Assembly: GCA_026125835.1 (NCBI GenBank)
Contig: JAHCKJ010000015.1
Coordinates: 1 to 16,205 of the forward strand
Source: Sphingopyxis sp.
GTDB taxonomy: Bacteria; Pseudomonadota; Alphaproteobacteria; Sphingomonadales; Sphingomonadaceae
Reading direction: 5' to 3'
Length of the DNA: 16,205 nucleotides
The translations under genes and the position numbers were made by a program. Under the pieces are notes generated by a model. That model was not told the origin of the DNA and searched no databases. It saw only the letters and a list, made by a program, of their open reading frames with translations. Positions within the stretch are counted from its first letter, which is position 1, and each line of letters begins with the position of its first letter. Shown piece after piece: positions 8,124 to 15,556 of the stretch.

Positions 8124-8837
8124 ATGACTGCGAACAAAACCGGCGATCCGACGACGCTCAACCGGCTCTATGGCCGCGCCCAAGGCAGGCCTTTGCGCGC
8201 CGGCCAGCAGGCACTGGTCGATACGCTGTTGCCGCAGATTGCGGTGCCGGATGTTGGTGAAGTTTCCGCCCAGCGGTTGTTCGGACAAGCATGTCCGCTA
8301 CACTTCGAAATCGGCTTCGGCGGCGGCGAACATATGGCGACGCGCGCCGACATGCTGCCCGATCATGGCTTTATCGGCGCCGAACCCTTTATCAACGGGG
8401 TTGCACAGGCGCTGGTGCATGTCGCAGGCGATCATGGCGCGAGGTTGCCGCTGGGCAATGTCCGCATCCACCATGGCGACGCGCTGGAAGTGTTGCAGCG
8501 CATCCCCGACGGCGCACTGAGCTTTGCCTATCTGCTCCACCCCGACCCCTGGCCCAAGGCGCGCCATGCCAAGCGGCGGATGATGAACGACGGCCCGCTC
8601 GACCTGATCGCCGCGAAGTTGAAACCCGACGGCGAGTTCCGCTTTGGCACCGACCACCCCGTCTATCTGCAACATGCGTTGATGGTGATGCGCCGCCACC
8701 GCCACCAGTTCGAATGGCTGGCGAAGGACGCGCAGGATTTCCAGAACCGCCCCGGCGGCTGGCCCGAGACGCGCTACGAAGCGAAGGCGCGGCGGCTGGG
8801 CCACGAGGTCTGGTATTTCCGATACCGCCGCCGCTGA
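8124..8837 (+). CDS. trmB: tRNA (guanine-N7-)-methyltransferase TrmB
   Basis: A 237-residue SAM-dependent methyltransferase that forms m7G at position 46 in the tRNA variable loop. The SAM-binding motif FEIGFGGGEH is at residues 61-70, followed by IGAEPF. The family signature HPDPWPKARHAKRR lies in the middle and FGTDHPVYL in the last third, with a C-terminal ETRYEAKARRLGHEVWYFRY. AGGGG six bases before the ATG supports the start. It follows metK by 39 bp and is likely co-transcribed; the pairing with metK is common in sphingomonads (from memory). A GC-rich hairpin follows its stop. Confidence 0.96.
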   Translation: MTANKTGDPTTLNRLYGRAQGRPLRAGQQALVDTLLPQIAVPDVGEVSAQRLFGQACPLHFEIGFGGGEHMATRADMLPDHGFIGAEPFINGVAQALVHVAGDHGARLPLGNVRIHHGDALEVLQRIPDGALSFAYLLHPDPWPKARHAKRRMMNDGPLDLIAAKLKPDGEFRFGTDHPVYLQHALMVMRRHRHQFEWLAKDAQDFQNRPGGWPETRYEAKARRLGHEVWYFRYRRR

Positions 8838-8864
8838 CCCGGACGTTTACAGCGCGCAAACAAA

Positions 8865-8894
8865 TGGGGCGGCCCCGTTATGGGTGCCGCCCCA
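8865..8894. terminator. Bidirectional hairpin between trmB and the convergent small gene
   Basis: TGGGGCGGC (8865-8873) pairs perfectly with GCCGCCCCA (8886-8894) around a 12-base loop. On the minus strand it is followed by a loosely T-rich ATTTGTTTG; on the plus strand the tail is weak. It sits in the convergent gap between trmB and the gene ending at 8954, so termination from either side is plausible. Confidence 0.6.
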
Positions 8895-8953
8895 GTTTAG
8901 TGGATCCGTCGGGGAGAGGGAGAGGACGGATCGGAGATTGGTGTCAGTCTGTT

Positions 8954-9289
8954 TTAGCGCGAAGCCATGCGGCTTTCGCTGTCGGCTTCGGCGACGCCGG
9001 CGATCTTCAGCGCGGCGCGGAACTGCTTGGCGGCGGCGCGTTCGTTGCCCGCTTCGCACAGCTTCTTGCCGGTCGAAACAAAGCGCTTGGCGCTCGCCTG
9101 CTTGCCGCCTTCGACGCCGGTTGCGGCGACATGAGCCTGCTCGGCGAGGCCGGCGCAGCGATAGTCACCGCCCGACTGGGCGTAGGCGGGGTTGGCGGTT
9201 GCGATCAGGCCGGTGAACGCCAGCGCCGACGCGGCGACGATAGCGAAAGCGGCAGGAAAGCGGCGGAAAGAGGAGGTCTGATAAGCCAT
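8954..9289 (-). CDS. Small exported protein of unknown function
   Basis: A 111-residue protein that I do not recognise. The N-terminus is a convincing Sec signal peptide: basic SFRR, a hydrophobic run (AAFAIVAASALAFTGLIA) and an AYA-Q cleavage site after about residue 37. The mature part is about 74 residues, predicted helical, with two cysteines (C45, C78) that could form a disulfide in the periplasm. Its tail, ERAAAKQFRAALKIAGV, resembles a single TPR-like helix. The start at the ATG at 9289 is supported by AAAGGA at spacing about 9 on the minus strand. It diverges from the LysR gene across about 80 bp and may be controlled by it. Codon use matches the sphingomonad part. Confidence 0.75.
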   Translation of the reverse strand: MAYQTSSFRRFPAAFAIVAASALAFTGLIATANPAYAQSGGDYRCAGLAEQAHVAATGVEGGKQASAKRFVSTGKKLCEAGNERAAAKQFRAALKIAGVAEADSESRMASR

Positions 9290-9334
9290 GGGAGAGAGTC
9301 CTTTCGTTTTGTTGTGCAACCCTTTTACGGGCAG

Positions 9335-9361
9335 TTGCGCAGATAGATAATCCTCTATAAT
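9335..9361 (+). promoter_or_regulatory. Candidate promoter of the LysR gene
   Basis: A perfect TATAAT lies at 9356-9361, with a weak TTGCGC at 9335-9340 (spacing 15). Transcription would begin close to the TTG start at 9373, which would leave a very short or absent 5' leader. Read from sequence only. Confidence 0.4.
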
Positions 9362-9372
9362 CTGCAAGTGCT

Positions 9373-10302
9373 TTGAAGCAGGATTTAACAATCCCCCAAG
9401 GGGCGCTCGACGGGATCGAAGCATTCCTGCGTGTGGCGCAAAGGCGCAGCTTTTCCGCCGCCGCATCCGACCTGGGAGTGTCCCCTTCGGCAATCAGCCA
9501 GACAATCAAGGGATTGGAGGCGCGCGTCGGCGCGCCTTTGTTCATGCGCACGACGCGCAGCGTCGGGCTGACCCAGGCGGGAGAGATGTTCCTGGAGCGC
9601 GCCGCGCCCGCCTATACCGGGCTGGCCGACGCCTATGAAGCGGCACGCAATCTGGGCAACCGGCCGGCGGGGCGGCTGCGCATCAACCTGATGCGCGGCG
9701 CGATCCAGCCGATGTTCGAGCCGATCCTGGCGGGCTTTTGCGAAACCTATCCCGACATCGAACTGGAGATTTTCGGTGACGACGGGCTCAGCGACCTCAG
9801 CGCGGGGGGGTTCGATGCCGGAGTCCGCATGGGCGAATCGCTCGATGCCGATGTGATCGCGGTGCGGCTGACCTCGCCCTTTCGCTTTGCCGCCTTTGGC
9901 GCGCCTGCCTATTTCGAGCGCCACGGCCGCCCGGAAGAGCCCGGCGATCTGCGCCATCACCGCTGCGTCCGGCTGCGACTGGCCAGCGGCGGGCTGCAGC
10001 CCTGGTATTTCCTCGACGGCAATCGCGAGGTCGAAATTCCGGTTACCGGTCCGGTGATCGTCAACGAACAATCGGCGATCATCATGGCGGTGCGCACCGG
10101 GGTCGCGCTGGGGATGACCGCCGAACCAGTCCTGACCGAACATATCGAGCGGGGCGAGCTGGAGGTCGTGCTGATCGAGCGGGCGGTATCGACCGCGGGC
10201 CTGTTCCTTTATTACCCCAGCCGCAAACAGGTGATGCCGAAACTGCGCGCCTTCATCGATTATGCGCGCGAGTTTCTGCCCGAGGATCTGACCCGGATCT
10301 AG
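9373..10302 (+). CDS. LysR-type transcriptional regulator
   Basis: A 309-residue LTTR. The N-terminal winged helix-turn-helix (about residues 12-70: AFLRVAQRRSFSAAASDLGV, then SPSAISQTIKGLEARVG and LFMRTTRSVGLTQAG) is followed by the usual effector-binding domain starting at GRLRINL. It ends with a typical tail, PKLRAFIDYAREFL. The effector is unknown; this type with SAAA, RTTRSV and GRLRI wording is near the widespread AaeR/DsdC-like and quinone/stress-associated group, but I cannot narrow it. The only reasonable start is a TTG at 9373 with no Shine-Dalgarno sequence; a TATAAT ends 11 bp upstream, so the mRNA may be nearly leaderless. It diverges from the small exported protein gene and is 134 bp upstream of the TSUP permease, both possible targets. 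Confidence 0.92.
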   Translation: MKQDLTIPQGALDGIEAFLRVAQRRSFSAAASDLGVSPSAISQTIKGLEARVGAPLFMRTTRSVGLTQAGEMFLERAAPAYTGLADAYEAARNLGNRPAGRLRINLMRGAIQPMFEPILAGFCETYPDIELEIFGDDGLSDLSAGGFDAGVRMGESLDADVIAVRLTSPFRFAAFGAPAYFERHGRPEEPGDLRHHRCVRLRLASGGLQPWYFLDGNREVEIPVTGPVIVNEQSAIIMAVRTGVALGMTAEPVLTEHIERGELEVVLIERAVSTAGLFLYYPSRKQVMPKLRAFIDYAREFLPEDLTRI

Positions 10303-10411
10303 CGACCGCCTGCCTTGGGCAATCGCTACGAACCGACGCAAAAACAAATCCCTTCATCGACAAGAGAAAAATTGGGCTGGCGTCGCGCGCGGATTCGGGG
10401 CAGCCAGTTCT

Positions 10412-10426
10412 CAACTAATAAAGTTG
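10412..10426. promoter_or_regulatory. Short inverted repeat before the TSUP permease gene
   Basis: CAACT and AGTTG flank AATAA, ending 10 bp before the ATG at 10437. It could be an operator overlapping the translation start region. The arms are only five bases, so chance is a real possibility. The rest of the 10303-10436 gap shows nothing I can assign. Confidence 0.25.
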
Positions 10427-10436
10427 GGATGATTGC

Positions 10437-11204
10437 ATGATCGATTTCGCGACTATCGACCTTTCCGCATTGCTGCCCTTCATCCTGATCGGCTTTGCCG
10501 CGCAGCTGGTCGACGGCGCTTTGGGGATGGCGTTCGGGGTGATCTGTAACACGCTGCTTGTCGCAGTGCTCGGCGTACCGCCCGCAACCGCGTCGGCGCG
10601 CATCCATGTCGTCGAGATTTTCACCACCGGGGCGTCGGGGCTGAGCCATTTGTTCCACCGCAACATCGACTGGCCGCTGTTCTGGCGGTTGTTGATCCCC
10701 GGCGTCATCGGCGGCGTTCTTGGCGCTTATGTCCTGAGCTCGCTGCACGCCGAGGTCGTCAAGCCGTTCGTCCTCGGCTATCTGGTACTGATCGGCGTGT
10801 GGTTGCTGGTGCGCGGACTGCTGTACCCGCCCAAAATCTCGAAGCCCAAAGTCGTGGCGCCGCTGGCGGTGGTTGGCGGTTTCCTTGACGCTGCGGGTGG
10901 CGGCGGCTGGGGACCGGTGGTGACGTCGAACCTGCTGGTCCAGGGCGGCGAGCCGCGCAAGATCGTCGGCACCGTCAACAGCGTCGAATTTTTCCTGTCA
11001 GTATCGGTATCGATCGCTTTCATCGCCAATCTGGGGTTCGAGGAAATCCTGGGTCCGACATTGGGCCTGATCGTCGGCGGCGTCGCCGCGGCGCCGCTGG
11101 GCGCCTATATGGCCAAGCGTTTTTCGCCCAAAGTGATGCTGGTGCTGGTCGGGATCGTGCTGACCGCGACGAGCGCGTTCGGGCTGTACCGGGCGCTGGT
11201 TTGA
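10437..11204 (+). CDS. TSUP family (TauE/SafE) permease
   Basis: A 255-residue membrane protein of the TSUP family, whose members are linked to export or uptake of sulfite, sulfonates and other organosulfur or oxyanion substrates. The internal duplication typical of the family shows in two related glycine/aspartate motifs: GFAAQLVDGALGMAFG (residues 19-34) and VGGFLDAAGGGGWGP (146-160). About eight hydrophobic segments can be drawn and length is typical. The start at ATG 10437 is preceded by GGGA. It is alone downstream of the LysR gene, so that regulator may control it. Substrate cannot be told from sequence, and no sulfur-assimilation gene lies nearby. Confidence 0.92.
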   Translation: MIDFATIDLSALLPFILIGFAAQLVDGALGMAFGVICNTLLVAVLGVPPATASARIHVVEIFTTGASGLSHLFHRNIDWPLFWRLLIPGVIGGVLGAYVLSSLHAEVVKPFVLGYLVLIGVWLLVRGLLYPPKISKPKVVAPLAVVGGFLDAAGGGGWGPVVTSNLLVQGGEPRKIVGTVNSVEFFLSVSVSIAFIANLGFEEILGPTLGLIVGGVAAAPLGAYMAKRFSPKVMLVLVGIVLTATSAFGLYRALV

Positions 11205-11251
11205 TGATAGGGTAACGGCGGGTTGCGATCGAAGATCGACATTTACAGCAT

Positions 11252-11354
11252 CGTCATCCTGAACTTGTTTCAGGATCCATGGTCGGCCGTTTCCTTCGGC
11301 GCAGCGGCAAATTCGAAGTCAGGCCATGGATGCTGAAACAAGTTCAGCATGACG
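11252..11354. repeat. Long nested inverted repeat, copy 1
   Basis: The arms at 11252-11282 and 11324-11354 are imperfect inverted copies. Each contains its own smaller palindrome (core CTGAACTTGTTTCAG or CTGAAACAAGTTCAG) and ends in an inner CCATGG. The same unit recurs at 13286-13388. It lies in the convergent gap between the permease gene and the gene ending at 11391 and could end transcription from both sides. Repeats with this core are common between genes in Sphingomonadaceae (from memory). Confidence 0.9.
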
Positions 11355-11390
11355 AGTTTAAAGGTCCGCCCCCCACCCCAAAGCCGCCGA

Positions 11391-11942
11391 TCAATTCGCC
11401 GGTTTGGTCTCGTCGATCTTTTCGACCCATTCGGGATAGAAGCTCGGTTCGCGCGCCGACCAGCCCGGCGCAGTGGCGGCGGCTTCGCTGATCGACTGGA
11501 GCAGTGTTTTGCGCTTGTCGGGGTGCAGGTGCGGCAGCGACGCCGCGGCGCAGAAGGCGCCGGGCAGCCACGGGCGGGCATGGGCGCCGAGCAGGCGTTC
11601 GTAGAGGAACCGGTATGACGCAAAGCCCGGCAGCCGGTCCTGCCCCAGGTCGAACGCCGACACCGCGACCAGCGGCGCCATGAAACCTTCGAGCGCATCG
11701 AGGCCGCTGTCGTCGGGGATATGCTCGCGAATTTCGCCGATCCGCTGGTAGACCTTGGCCTGGACGCGGATCGCGGTTTCCTCGACCACGTCGCGCGACC
11801 AGCGGGCGATCGCGTCCTCGCGTTCCAGCCCGATGTCGAGCGAGCGGCGGATATACCGCTGCGTCGCCGCGGGAAAACCCGCAAATTCCTTGATTTCCGC
11901 AATCGACAGGTTTCCGCCCGCCGGTCCCGAACGCGTCGCCAT
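11391..11942 (-). CDS. Uncharacterised soluble protein
   Basis: A 183-residue protein I cannot place in a known family. No signal peptide or membrane segment is visible. It is helix-rich and charged. Notable segments are a basic and acidic N-terminal half (EFAGFPAATQRYIRRSLDIG, EEDAIARW-like) and a C-terminal half rich in aromatic residues and proline (YRFLYERLLGAHARPWLPGAF; PSFYPEWVEKIDETKP). I choose the ATG at 11942 because GGGAG lies seven bases upstream; an ATG at 11948 is possible, and the open frame extends to 12035. Codon choice (CGC, GAA) is that of the neighbouring sphingomonad genes and the reverse frames are poorer, supporting real coding. It diverges from the ketoacyl synthase gene, with an inverted repeat between them. 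Confidence 0.7.
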   Translation of the reverse strand: MATRSGPAGGNLSIAEIKEFAGFPAATQRYIRRSLDIGLEREDAIARWSRDVVEETAIRVQAKVYQRIGEIREHIPDDSGLDALEGFMAPLVAVSAFDLGQDRLPGFASYRFLYERLLGAHARPWLPGAFCAAASLPHLHPDKRKTLLQSISEAAATAPGWSAREPSFYPEWVEKIDETKPAN

Positions 11943-12013
11943 GGTCATGCTCCCGCTCGGCGCCCGGGGAGCCATCCCCCCGGAGGCCTGCATCCAACAG
12001 TCTGCCACTAAAT

Positions 12014-12034
12014 TGGTTAGCGGCAAGTTAACCA
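12014..12034. promoter_or_regulatory. Inverted repeat in the divergent intergenic region
   Basis: TGGTTA (12014-12019) and TAACCA (12029-12034) are perfect inverted arms around nine bases, in an AT-rich island of an otherwise GC-rich 189-bp gap between the uncharacterised gene and the ketoacyl synthase gene. Its place suggests an operator serving one or both genes; no regulator is identifiable nearby. Confidence 0.4.
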
Positions 12035-12131
12035 TCCCGCCGGGCGATGTTCAGCAAGTCGCGGGGCGTTGCGCCGCGTCGCAACCGGGCCTAATCAGCG
12101 TGGCTCGCATCACAAGACACGCAGGTTCCCC

Positions 12132-13268
12132 ATGTCCAACGCACCGCAGCCGGTCATTTCCGCGACCGGCCTGTTCACCCCCGCCGAAGCCATCTCCAAC
12201 GAAGAACTGGTTGCCAGTTTTAATCAGTATGTTGCGTTGCACAACCGGAAAAATGCAGCGGCGATCGCGGCGGGCGAAATTGCCGAACTGACTGAATCGA
12301 GTGTCGAATTCATCGAAAAGGCGAGCGGTATCGGATCGCGTTTCGTTGTCGACAAGGCGGGTATTCTCGACCCCGAACATATGGCGCCGCGGCTGCCCGA
12401 ACGCAGCAACGACGAGCTGTCGATCCTGGCCGAAATCGGCGTTGCCGCGGCCAGGGACGCGCTGGCGCGCGCGGGCCGCGACGCGGGCGACGTCGATGCG
12501 GTGCTGTGCGCGGCGTCGAACATGCAGCGCGCCTATCCGGCGATGGCGGTCGAGATCCAGGACGCGCTGGGCATCGACGGGTTCGGGTTCGACATGAATG
12601 TCGCCTGCTCGTCGGCGACCTTCGGCATCCAGACCGCCGCCGATTACATCCGTGCGGGCCATGCCCGCAGCGTCCTGGTGGTGAACCCCGAAATCTGTTC
12701 GGGGCACCTCAACTGGCGTGACCGCGACAGCCATTTCATCTTTGGCGACGTCGCAACCGCGATCCTGATCGAGGCCAAGCCTATCGCGCCCGTCGGCCAT
12801 TGGGATATTCTTGGCACCAAGCTGAAAACCGTTTTCTCGAACAATATCCGCAACAATTTCGGCTTCCTCAACCGCGCGCATGGCGGAATCGACCAGGACG
12901 GGCCGAAGACCGACAAATTGTTCGTCCAGGAAGGCCGCAAGGTGTTCAAGGAAGTCGTGCCGATGGTCGCCAACATGATCGTCGAGCAGATGGAGGTGCT
13001 GGGGCTGGAAGGCGCCGACATGCGGCGGCTTTGGCTGCATCAGGCGAACACCAACATGAACCGGCTGATCGCGCAGCGCGTGCTGGGGCATGAAGCGAGC
13101 GAGGACGAGAGCCCGACGGTGCTCGACACCTATGGCAATACATCAAGCGCGGGGTCGATCATCGCCTTTCACCTGAACCATGACGACATGGCCCCCGGCG
13201 ACACCGGGCTGATCTGTTCGTTCGGGGCGGGGTATAGCGCGGGGACGGTGTTCGTGCGGAAGACGTGA
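12132..13268 (+). CDS. FabH-like beta-ketoacyl-ACP synthase III family enzyme
   Basis: A 378-residue thiolase-fold condensing enzyme. The Cys-His-Asn catalytic triad of the KAS III class is complete: C159 in NVACSSATFG, H303 in LHQANTNMNRL and N336 in DTYGNTSSAGS. The C-terminus has the usual LICSFGAGYSAGTVFV. It is longer than housekeeping FabH (about 320 residues), with an extended N-terminal part (ISATGLFTPAEAISNEELVA and following) and a SNNIRNNFGFLNRAHGG insert. It belongs to the group of longer FabH homologues, some of which use medium-chain acyl-CoA or make beta-ketodecanoyl-ACP, so a role in priming fatty acid synthesis or in a specialised lipid is possible. The ATG at 12132 has AGG at spacing 7. 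It stands alone with no acyl carrier protein or other fab gene in view. Confidence 0.93.
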   Translation: MSNAPQPVISATGLFTPAEAISNEELVASFNQYVALHNRKNAAAIAAGEIAELTESSVEFIEKASGIGSRFVVDKAGILDPEHMAPRLPERSNDELSILAEIGVAAARDALARAGRDAGDVDAVLCAASNMQRAYPAMAVEIQDALGIDGFGFDMNVACSSATFGIQTAADYIRAGHARSVLVVNPEICSGHLNWRDRDSHFIFGDVATAILIEAKPIAPVGHWDILGTKLKTVFSNNIRNNFGFLNRAHGGIDQDGPKTDKLFVQEGRKVFKEVVPMVANMIVEQMEVLGLEGADMRRLWLHQANTNMNRLIAQRVLGHEASEDESPTVLDTYGNTSSAGSIIAFHLNHDDMAPGDTGLICSFGAGYSAGTVFVRKT

Positions 13269-13285
13269 GGCGTCATTTTTTGCAT

Positions 13286-13388
13286 CGTCACCCTGAACTT
13301 GTTTCAGGGTCCATGGCCCGACCTCGCCCCACACGCAGCGCTGTACGAGGGCACCGGCCATGGATGCTGAAACAAGTTCAGCATGACG
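13286..13388. repeat. Long nested inverted repeat, copy 2
   Basis: The arms at 13286-13316 and 13358-13388 match the unit at 11252-11354 almost base for base, while the 41-base central spacers are unrelated. It lies in the convergent gap between the ketoacyl synthase and antiporter genes, again consistent with a bidirectional terminator. Confidence 0.9.
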
Positions 13389-13407
13389 AAAATAAGGTGC
13401 GGCAGTT

Positions 13408-14490
13408 TTACGGCACAAAGGTCGTGAACAGATAGATTGCGAACAGCATCAGGTGGATCACCCCCTGCAGCACCGTGGTGCGCCCGTTCGCCAGCGTTTG
13501 CGACGCGACGATCAGCGACAGGAACAACAGCACGGTCGACTTGGCGTCGAGGCCAAGCCCGATCGGCAGGTCGATCGCGAGCGACAGGATCGCCACCGCC
13601 GGGATGGTCAAACCGATCGTCGCCAACGCCGACCCGAGCGCGAGGTTGAGGCTGGTCTGCAGCCGGTTCGCCTTCGCCGCGCGCACCGCTGCGAGTCCTT
13701 CGGGCGCCAGAATCACCGCCGCGATCAACACCCCCAGCACCGCGGGCGGCGCGCCCCATTCGGCGAGCAGCGCGCCGAGAACGGGCGAGAGAAATTTGGC
13801 GAGCAGGACGACGGCGACCAGGCTGGCGAGCAGCAGCGCCGCCGACAGCGCGGTGCGCCGGTTGCCGGGCGGCGCAGCGTGGATTTCGGGTTCGTCCTGA
13901 TCGTCGCCGTCGGGCAGGAAATAGTCGCGGTGACGCACCGTCTGGACCAGCGCAAAGGTCGCGTAGAGGATCAGCGAGACCACCGCGACAAAGCCGAGCT
14001 GGGTCGCCGAATAATAAGGCCCGGGGGCGCTCGAGGTGAAATTGGGCAGCACCAGCGCGACGACGCTGAGCACGGTGAGCGTCGCGAGCGCGGCGCCGAT
14101 GCCGGTGCGCTGGAAACGCTGTTCATGGTGGCGGATCGCGCCGCTCAAAAGACAGAGCCCCATCAGCAGGTTGAGGATGACCATGACCGCGGCGAACACC
14201 GTATCGCGCGCCAGCGTCTGTGCCTTTTCGGGTTCGGCCTGCATCAGCGTCAGGATCAACCCGACCTCGATCACCGTCACCGACAGCGCGAGGATCAGCG
14301 TGCCGAAAGGTTCGCCGACGCGGTGGGCGATGACTTCGGCGTGATGCACCGCCGCGACGATCGCGCCGATCAGGATAAGCGCGACGAACCACGCACCCAG
14401 CGGCAAGACAAAGCTGGCGAGCGCGGCGACGAAGCCGAGCACGGGCAGCATGTCGTGGGTGCGGTTCGCGAGACGGAGCTTGGCAGTCAT
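13408..14490 (-). CDS. Calcium/proton antiporter of the ChaA / CaCA family
   Basis: A 360-residue inner-membrane cation/H+ exchanger. The two alpha repeats of the CaCA superfamily are clear: GEPFGTLILALSVTVIEV from residue 59 (E60) and APEGLAAVRAAKANRLQ with SLNLALGSALATIGLTIP from residue 262 (E264). These provide the acidic ion-binding residues. Eleven or so hydrophobic segments are separated by a central acidic loop (DGDDQDEPE, about 194-202), as in ChaA and plant CAX proteins. Likely role is removal of Ca2+ (and perhaps Na+ or K+) from the cytoplasm. I start at the ATG at 14490 (MTAKLRLANR); the frame is open to 14532. It converges with the ketoacyl synthase gene across a repeat. Its promoter region is the stretch interrupted by the compositional junction. 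Confidence 0.92.
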   Translation of the reverse strand: MTAKLRLANRTHDMLPVLGFVAALASFVLPLGAWFVALILIGAIVAAVHHAEVIAHRVGEPFGTLILALSVTVIEVGLILTLMQAEPEKAQTLARDTVFAAVMVILNLLMGLCLLSGAIRHHEQRFQRTGIGAALATLTVLSVVALVLPNFTSSAPGPYYSATQLGFVAVVSLILYATFALVQTVRHRDYFLPDGDDQDEPEIHAAPPGNRRTALSAALLLASLVAVVLLAKFLSPVLGALLAEWGAPPAVLGVLIAAVILAPEGLAAVRAAKANRLQTSLNLALGSALATIGLTIPAVAILSLAIDLPIGLGLDAKSTVLLFLSLIVASQTLANGRTTVLQGVIHLMLFAIYLFTTFVP

Positions 14491-14553
14491 GGCGCTTCTA
14501 TTGCAGCGGGGCCGCCGCGTGGCCAGCCCCAACAGCGTCCTCCTTCATCCGTC

Positions 14554-14573
14554 ATCCCGGCGCAGGCCGGGAT
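14554..14573. repeat. Short palindrome (ATCCCGGC/GCCGGGAT) at the compositional junction
   Basis: ATCCCGGC (14554-14561) pairs with GCCGGGAT (14566-14573) around GCAG. Short palindromes of this wording, preceded by GTC, are frequent between genes of many alphaproteobacteria (from memory). Only one short unit is present here before the foreign-looking coding sequence begins. Confidence 0.65.
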
Positions 14574-14587
14574 CTCGGCCGATCAGC
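14571..14587. other. Probable junction between sphingomonad DNA and actinobacterial-like DNA
   Basis: Left of this point coding sequence uses CGC, GAA, TAT and CAT; right of it, CGG/AGG, GAG, TAC and CAC. The next base block is the stop codon of a phosphotriesterase-like gene. GATC occurs twice here (14571-14574 and 14581-14584). The exact base cannot be fixed from the sequence alone. Confidence 0.6.
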
Positions 14588-15555
14588 TACCCGGCCAGCA
14601 GCTCCGCGGGATTGGCCACCAGGATGCGCTCCATGGCCGCATCGCCGAGGCGGCGGCGCAGGCGGGGGACGTAGCGGCGGCCGAGGTATTCCAGGCCGGG
14701 CATCCCGCCGTAGGCGAGGTAGCGGCTGCCGCGGGCCACGTCCGCGCCCAGCAGCAGGCGGTGAACCCCGCCGCCGGCGACCACGTCCTCGGTCAGCTTC
14801 AACAGCACCGCCTCGCTGTCGCCCTTGGGACGGGCCATGCCGTCGTAGCCCAGGTAGGCGCCCCGTGCGATCAGCTCCAGGTGCAACTCGGGATCGGGGT
14901 CGCGGTCGGCATGGGCCAGCACCACCCGGGACGCCAGCACCCCCTCGGACGCCAGCAGGTCGAGCAACTCGTGCGCGGCCGTGCAGTACTCCAGGTGCAC
15001 CACGATCGGCGCGTCGGTCGGCCGGTGCGCGGCGGCGGCGGCCTCCAGCGTCGACCGCTCGAAAGCGCTGATCCTCCAGTAGTCGATACCGGTCTTGATC
15101 AGGCCTGCCAGGATCGGCTCGCCGCCTGGCGCGCGGGCGATCGTCAGCTCGTCCACCGTGCGTCCGGCCCGCAGCTCGGCATCGTCCGCCAACTGGCCGA
15201 CGGTCAGCTCCCTCAGGAACACCGCCGTCCTGGTGGCGACGTCCAGCTGCCGCAGCGGATCGTCCGCCGGGTAGTGGGCCTGCCGGTGCAGGCCGGTGGA
15301 CGCCACCACGGTCAGCCCGGTGGCGGCGCTGATCCGCGCCACCGCCTCGGGACGCCGTCCCAGCCCGACCGGGGTGACGTCCAGCAGGGTCTCGAAACCG
15401 CTCGCCCGCAGCGAGGCGGCCTCGGCGGACGAGGCCGCCTCGTCGTCCAGATCGTCACCCGGCAGCAGGGGGGACACCTGGAACAGGTGGTCGTGGTAGT
15501 CCACCCGGCCGAGCGACTCGGCCGGAACCGGCCCCAGGACGGTCTGGACGGTCAT
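14587..15555 (-). CDS. Phosphotriesterase-like metal-dependent hydrolase (lactonase-type)
   Basis: A 322-residue amidohydrolase-superfamily TIM barrel of the PTE/PTE-related class. All six ligands of the binuclear metal site are visible: H21 and H23 (DYHDHLF), K154 as the bridging carboxylated lysine (GLIKTGIDYW), H187 (IVVHLEY), H215 (VLAHADRDPDPE) and D272 (LLLGADVAR). The C-terminus GGMPGLEYLGRRYVPRL followed by RILVANPAELLA is typical of actinobacterial PTE-related proteins. Such enzymes often hydrolyse lactones or sugar-acid esters rather than organophosphates. It begins one base after the stop of the upstream reductase gene, so the pair is co-translated. Codon use is unlike the rest of the window. 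The substrate is unknown; the partner reductase suggests catabolism of a polyol or cyclic sugar acid. Confidence 0.9.
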   Translation of the reverse strand: MTVQTVLGPVPAESLGRVDYHDHLFQVSPLLPGDDLDDEAASSAEAASLRASGFETLLDVTPVGLGRRPEAVARISAATGLTVVASTGLHRQAHYPADDPLRQLDVATRTAVFLRELTVGQLADDAELRAGRTVDELTIARAPGGEPILAGLIKTGIDYWRISAFERSTLEAAAAAHRPTDAPIVVHLEYCTAAHELLDLLASEGVLASRVVLAHADRDPDPELHLELIARGAYLGYDGMARPKGDSEAVLLKLTEDVVAGGGVHRLLLGADVARGSRYLAYGGMPGLEYLGRRYVPRLRRRLGDAAMERILVANPAELLAG

Positions 15556-15556
15556 T

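Noticed and set aside
10303..10436. tRNA or small RNA in the gap before the permease gene
   Set aside because: No cloverleaf, CCA end or T-loop signature could be drawn; only weak GC pairings.
11252..13388. CRISPR array from the repeated units
   Set aside because: Only two copies, about 2 kb apart, each an inverted-repeat structure and not direct repeats with uniform spacers.
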